DNA of 64,000 bases, taken from positions 62,001-126,000 of the forward strand of contig CAMDAH010000001.1 in assembly GCA_945888625.1 (NCBI GenBank), read 5' to 3'. Shown here piece by piece: positions 60,791 through 64,000 of the stretch. The notes beneath the pieces were generated by a model, which saw only the letters and a program-made list of their open reading frames with translations, had not been told where the DNA came from and did not search any database. The first letter of the stretch is position 1. Each line of letters begins with the position of its first letter. A program made the position numbers and the translations under genes. Source of the DNA: Chryseobacterium gleum. Its GTDB lineage: Bacteria; Bacteroidota; Bacteroidia; Flavobacteriales_D; Crocinitomicaceae.

Positions 60791-61618
60791 ATGGAGGAAA
60801 CAGATCAATTTAATCAAATGCTTAGGCAAAAGCTTTCTAATCATCAGGAAGTCGTAAGACCAGAAATATGGGCGGCGGTTTCTTCGGCGATAGCCACTCC
60901 TGTTTTGGTAACTACTGGTATTAGTATTCTTTCGAAAACGTTTATTGGTATAGGTATTGCAGCAACAGTGCTTGTATCTGCCTATTTGTTGTATTCTTCT
61001 GATGATAAAGTTGTCAAAGTGCCCACTCAGGAAAAGAAGAAAGCGAAAGAAGTTCCATCCAATCCAACTAATGATAATACGCTTGTTCCAATTGAAACGA
61101 AAAAGAACGCAATTCCGCTTGTAGTGCAAGAAAACAACGATATTTTAAGCAGCGAGGATGTCGTTTATAAGAAGAATGACCCACAAATAATTCCTTTTGA
61201 ATCAGTTCAACCTCCAAATACGGACCCTTTGCAAGATTTGGGAGAGATAACTACTCCCGAAGTGGTAATAAATCAAAAGGAATTGGTTGTGCCACCAAAA
61301 GCAACAAATGAACCAAACATTTTGCCGGAGAAGGAAGAACTTATTGAAGTCGTTTTATCGAATGTATTTACCCCAAATGGTGATGGCATAAACGATTTCT
61401 TATCAATCGTATCCGAAGGACTCAGCGATTTTAGTGTTGTCGTGTTAAACGGTTCTAACGAAGTTGTTTTCAAATCGTCAGATCCTAATTTTAATTGGGA
61501 CGGCAAAACACCAAATGGTGCCGATGCTCCTGAGGGTAATTACCTTTATTTCTTTACCGCGAAATCTCCAACAGGAAAAATACTGCAACAGTCCAGTTCT
61601 TTATTTATTCAGCGATAA
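60791..61618 (+). CDS. Membrane-anchored protein with T9SS type B (CHU_C-like) C-terminal domain; candidate anti-sigma factor
   Basis: 275 residues from the ATG at 60791. An N-terminal cytoplasmic segment of about 35 residues (FNQMLRQKLSNHQ, VRPEIWAAV) resembles the short anti-sigma-like helix at the start of Bacteroidota membrane regulators. A hydrophobic segment lies at about 38-68 (around IGIGIAATVLVSAYLLY). Then comes a Lys/Pro/Asp-rich linker (about 70-185). The C-terminal about 85 residues, starting NVFTPNGDGINDFLSI at residue 191 and including VVVLNGSNEVVF, NWDGKTPNG and EGNYLYFFTAKSPTGK, match the gliding-motility-associated C-terminal (T9SS type B) domain. It lacks a normal cleaved signal peptide. 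Sigma-gene overlap and membrane anchoring suggest it controls the sigma factor, with the CTD as sensor; that is inference. Confidence 0.78.
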   Translation: MEETDQFNQMLRQKLSNHQEVVRPEIWAAVSSAIATPVLVTTGISILSKTFIGIGIAATVLVSAYLLYSSDDKVVKVPTQEKKKAKEVPSNPTNDNTLVPIETKKNAIPLVVQENNDILSSEDVVYKKNDPQIIPFESVQPPNTDPLQDLGEITTPEVVINQKELVVPPKATNEPNILPEKEELIEVVLSNVFTPNGDGINDFLSIVSEGLSDFSVVVLNGSNEVVFKSSDPNFNWDGKTPNGADAPEGNYLYFFTAKSPTGKILQQSSSLFIQR

Positions 61619-61659
61619 CGAGAACTTGATTTTATATTGATAATAACTATTTTAGTCAA

Positions 61660-62547
61660 ATGATTAAGGTGGTTTCTATACAAAATGGCGCGCGAAAATT
61701 GCGGCGGGAACATGCTTCTTTTTTATTTGCTTGTCAAAAGGACAAAAACATCGATTTTATAAACTACCAAACCAAACATGCTAACCACGCCAAAGAAATT
61801 GCACAAAGTGTAAAAGGAAAATGTGATTTACTAATCGCTGTTGGCGGTGACGGCACATTAAACGAAATAGTCAATGGTTTATGTGTTGCGCCAGGAAAAA
61901 ACCCAAAAATCTTCTTGCTCCCAGGTGGCACAGGAAATGATTTTCACCGCAACTTTATCGCTTCAGATCTTTCCACACAAAGTCCAACAAATCTTTTTAG
62001 TCAAATGGGTGAGCGGGTTTACATCGCTTGCCTTCAAACAAATACCGAGACGCGTTATTTTCTGAACATAGCAGATGTTGGTTTTGGTGGGAGCGTTGTT
62101 AGCGAATTAAATCTCTTAAGAAACAAGTTCGGCGCTGGATTCTCTTATTTTATTGCCATTATTCGCACTTTTTTTAAGTACAGAAAACCAGTTTTAACCC
62201 TAAGCTATAACGGAGTTGAAAGGACACAGAAGTTCTTTATGATAGCGATTTGTAATGGACCGTTATTTGGAAATGGTCTTATTGTTTCTCCAGGGACCAA
62301 TCCAAGGGAGAAACAATTCGGATTAGTTATTCTTGGAGACGTATCGATGATCGATTATTTACGGAACTTGCCAAATTTATGGCGTGGAAAAAGAATAAAG
62401 CACCCAGAAATTAATTATGAAACAACAGATGAGGTAACTATTTCCTCCTCTTTAGGTGATGTGAGCGCAGAAACAGATGGCGAATTCATTTCTTCAAAAA
62501 ACTTTCACCTTTCATTTCATGCTGAAATGCTAGAATTCTTAACTTGA
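61660..62547 (+). CDS. Diacylglycerol/lipid kinase family protein (YegS-like)
   Basis: 295 residues. Catalytic-domain motifs VGGDGTLNEIVNGL and LPGGTGNDFHRNF, then NIADVGFGGSVVSEL and FGNGLIVSPGTNPREKQFGLVIL. These phosphorylate diacylglycerol or other lipids (including sphingoid bases) with ATP. The last residues ETDGEFISSKNFHLSF fit the family's end. It lies 41 bases after the anti-sigma-like gene; a weak hairpin (62541-62561) overlaps its stop. Confidence 0.9.
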   Translation: MIKVVSIQNGARKLRREHASFLFACQKDKNIDFINYQTKHANHAKEIAQSVKGKCDLLIAVGGDGTLNEIVNGLCVAPGKNPKIFLLPGGTGNDFHRNFIASDLSTQSPTNLFSQMGERVYIACLQTNTETRYFLNIADVGFGGSVVSELNLLRNKFGAGFSYFIAIIRTFFKYRKPVLTLSYNGVERTQKFFMIAICNGPLFGNGLIVSPGTNPREKQFGLVILGDVSMIDYLRNLPNLWRGKRIKHPEINYETTDEVTISSSLGDVSAETDGEFISSKNFHLSFHAEMLEFLT

Positions 62548-62563
62548 TTCTCTTTCAAGTTTT
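62541..62563 (+). terminator. Weak hairpin terminator overlapping the lipid kinase stop codon
   Basis: AACTTGA (62541-62547) and TCAAGTT (62555-62561) pair around TTCTCTT, with a short T-run. The left arm includes the stop codon. It lies before the tRNA-Leu promoter motif. Confidence 0.5.
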
Positions 62564-62574
62564 AAATAAACCCG

Positions 62575-62582
62575 TATATTTG
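62575..62582 (+). promoter_or_regulatory. -7 element (TATATTTG) for tRNA-Leu(CAA)
   Basis: Exact TAnnTTTG match ending 17 bases before the mature tRNA 5' end, which is the expected position of the start site. Nothing else lies between the lipid kinase gene and the tRNA. Confidence 0.6.
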
Positions 62583-62599
62583 CCAACGCTTAAAAAAGC

Positions 62600-62681
62600 G
62601 CCCCGGTGGCGGAACTGGTAGACGCGCTGGATTCAAAATCCTGTTCTTTCGGGAGTGCCGGTTCGATTCCGGCCCGGGGTA
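62600..62681 (+). tRNA. tRNA-Leu (anticodon CAA)
   Basis: 82-base class II tRNA. 5' GCCCCGG pairs with 3' CCGGGGT, D arm GTGGCGGAACTGGTAGACGC, anticodon loop ATTCAAAAT with CAA, long variable arm, T arm GCCGGTTCGATTCCGGC. CCA is not encoded (the sequence after is A then CAA). It decodes TTG. Confidence 0.96.
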
Positions 62682-62682
62682 C

Positions 62683-62712
62683 AAAGCTTCAGTTTACTGA
62701 AGCTTTCTTTAT
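62683..62712 (+). terminator. Intrinsic terminator after tRNA-Leu(CAA)
   Basis: 10-bp perfect stem AAAGCTTCAG / CTGAAGCTTT around TTTA, followed by CTTTATTT. It begins 2 bases after the tRNA end. Confidence 0.88.
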
Positions 62713-62767
62713 TTAAAGAAGTTACTTTGGAGTAAATACAAAGCATTAAAAGATGTGATAAAGTAAT

Positions 62768-62775
62768 TACCTTTG
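62768..62775 (+). promoter_or_regulatory. Candidate -7 element (TACCTTTG) for hutI
   Basis: Exact TAnnTTTG match 27 bases before the ATG at 62803. Confidence 0.45.
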
Positions 62776-62802
62776 AAAGATAAAGTAGCTTGATTTCAAC
62801 GC

Positions 62803-64000
62803 ATGTCTAAAATCATTATTAAAAATATTAAAGGACTTGTGCAGGCAGGAGAAAACATTCCTGTTCTGTTAAAAGGACCAGAAATGGCCAGCTTGCGTAT
62901 TATTAATAACGCCTATTTGGCAATAGAGGATGGTTGTGTTATTGATTACGGTAGCATGGATGAATGGCAGGGGATAACCGATTGGAGAGGAGTGGAAGTC
63001 CTTGATGCAGAGGGTTGTTTCGTTTTGCCTGCTTTAATTGATTCGCATACTCATGCTGTGTTTTCTTCTTATCGGGAAACAGAGTTTGTTGATAGGATTA
63101 AAGGACTTTCGTATGAGGAAATAGCGCTTAGAGGAGGAGGGATCTTAAACTCTGCAAAAAAATTGGCCGCTGCCACTGAGGACGAGTTGTTTAAAGAGGC
63201 TAAGGAAAGGGTACATAGAATGATTGCAATGGGTACCGGAGCTTTAGAAATAAAGTCTGGATATGGCCTTACCACCTTAAATGAAATCAAAATGCTCAGG
63301 GTGATAAAACGCCTTAAGGCGTATTTTACTATTCCAATAAAGGCTACATTTTTGGGGGCTCATGCTTTTCCCCTCGAATATAAATCGGATCAGGAGGGCT
63401 ATGTTTCAATGATAATTGATGAGATGATTCCCCAAATTGCTACTGAAGGACTGGCCGATTTTATCGATGTTTTTTGTGAACGGAATTATTTTTCTGTCGA
63501 CCAAATGCAACGTTTGTTAATTGCGGGAAAGGCTGCAGGATTGACACCAAAAGTGCATGTAAATCAATTTTCTGTTTTGGGAGGGGTGAAGGCAGCAGTC
63601 GACTTAGGGGCGCTTTCCGTTGATCATTTAGAAGAATTGAGCGAAGAAGACCTGCTTTCCTTAAATACAAGTAATTGTGTAGCCACGCTTTTGCCCTCTT
63701 GTTCATTTTTTTTAGGAATTCCTTTTGGCGATGCAAGACGATTAATTGATGCAAACATTCCGGTTTGTTTGGCGAGTGATTACAATCCAGGGTCTTCGCC
63801 GAGTTATAATTTATTCTTTGTTTGGTCTTTGGCGTGTGTAAAAATGAAAATGACACCCGAAGAAGCATTTAATGCACTTTCTATAAATGCTGCTTACGCA
63901 TTGGGCTTGGCTGAATCGCACGGAAAAATAAAATTGGGTTACCGCGGAAAGTTAATTCTAACGCGCCCCATTCCATCGTTTGATTACTTACCTTACGCGT
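62803..64000 (+). CDS. hutI: Imidazolonepropionase (partial, 3' end beyond window)
   Basis: Open from the ATG at 62803 to the end of the window, 399 codons read; the last few residues are missing. Metal-dependent hydrolase of the amidohydrolase superfamily: LPALIDSHTHAVF (metal HxH), GALEIKSGYGL, KATFLGAHAFP, PKVHVNQFS, SVDHLEEL and CLASDYNPGSSPS. HutI opens 4-imidazolone-5-propionate to N-formimino-L-glutamate in histidine degradation. It follows its own tRNA-terminated region and a TACCTTTG motif. Neighbouring hut genes would be downstream of the window. Confidence 0.93.
   Translation, partial: MSKIIIKNIKGLVQAGENIPVLLKGPEMASLRIINNAYLAIEDGCVIDYGSMDEWQGITDWRGVEVLDAEGCFVLPALIDSHTHAVFSSYRETEFVDRIKGLSYEEIALRGGGILNSAKKLAAATEDELFKEAKERVHRMIAMGTGALEIKSGYGLTTLNEIKMLRVIKRLKAYFTIPIKATFLGAHAFPLEYKSDQEGYVSMIIDEMIPQIATEGLADFIDVFCERNYFSVDQMQRLLIAGKAAGLTPKVHVNQFSVLGGVKAAVDLGALSVDHLEELSEEDLLSLNTSNCVATLLPSCSFFLGIPFGDARRLIDANIPVCLASDYNPGSSPSYNLFFVWSLACVKMKMTPEEAFNALSINAAYALGLAESHGKIKLGYRGKLILTRPIPSFDYLPYA

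Noticed and set aside
63461-63868. Minus-strand 135-codon frame opposite hutI
   Set aside because: Lies fully inside the well-supported hutI gene and shows low-complexity Leu/Pro/Lys composition.

Overview
The window is a stretch of ordinary chromosome from a low-GC member of the Bacteroidota, most likely a Flavobacteriales-type bacterium. The support is: five proteins with type IX secretion (T9SS) signals or roles (two plain type A cargo proteins, a PhoD-like cargo, PorZ, and one membrane-anchored protein with a type B-like C-terminal domain); two RemB-like outer-membrane proteins; the purH-mreBCD-mrdA-rodA gene order; frequent TAnnTTTG (-7) promoter motifs; few Shine-Dalgarno sequences; and a eukaryote-like class Ia ribonucleotide reductase small subunit. 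No integrase, transposase, phage structural gene or CRISPR array was seen. The first gene (TPR protein) and the last (imidazolonepropionase) run off the ends.

Layout. 1-8.5 kb: TPR protein, FtsE-type ATPase, PIN-PhoH ATPase, epimerase, then an S41 protease / methionine aminotransferase / omega-amidase operon. 8.5-21.2 kb: secreted T9SS cargo, then an envelope-glycan block (YqaA-type membrane protein, two multi-pass GT-C-like proteins, a UbiA-type phosphoribosyl-polyprenol synthase relative and a HAD-IB phosphatase), PorZ, two small thiol proteins, a polysaccharide flippase and an enoyl-CoA hydratase. 21.2-24.7 kb: three tandem, very short single-strand-binding proteins behind an unusual helically phased CGA array, then a secreted PhoD-like protein. 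24.7-39.7 kb, minus strand: two RemB-like outer-membrane proteins with CysQ, a 3-oxoacid CoA-transferase pair, a class A PBP, and the rod-shape operon (mreB-mreC-mreD-mrdA-rodA) with purH upstream.

40-52 kb: nrdB-nrdA (minus), a 456-base AT-rich control region, then ComF, an FAD oxidoreductase, dCMP deaminase, a C-terminal processing protease, a TMTC-like GT-C/TPR membrane protein and the Kup potassium transporter. A tRNA-Gly/tRNA-Leu pair follows. 52-64 kb: mutS diverging from a TrmH-type methyltransferase, a choice-of-anchor B secreted protein, the yicC-gmk-nadD operon, a TlpA-like thioredoxin, an ECF sigma factor overlapping a membrane-anchored protein with a T9SS type B-like domain, a lipid kinase, tRNA-Leu(CAA) and hutI.

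Most genes are housekeeping. The places most likely to hold something new are the ssb cluster with its upstream array and internal GC-rich stem-loop, the sigma factor / membrane-anchored CTD pair, and the polyprenyl-phosphate-sugar block at 10.4-15.7 kb. All functional statements come from reading motifs and recalled family features; no database search was run.
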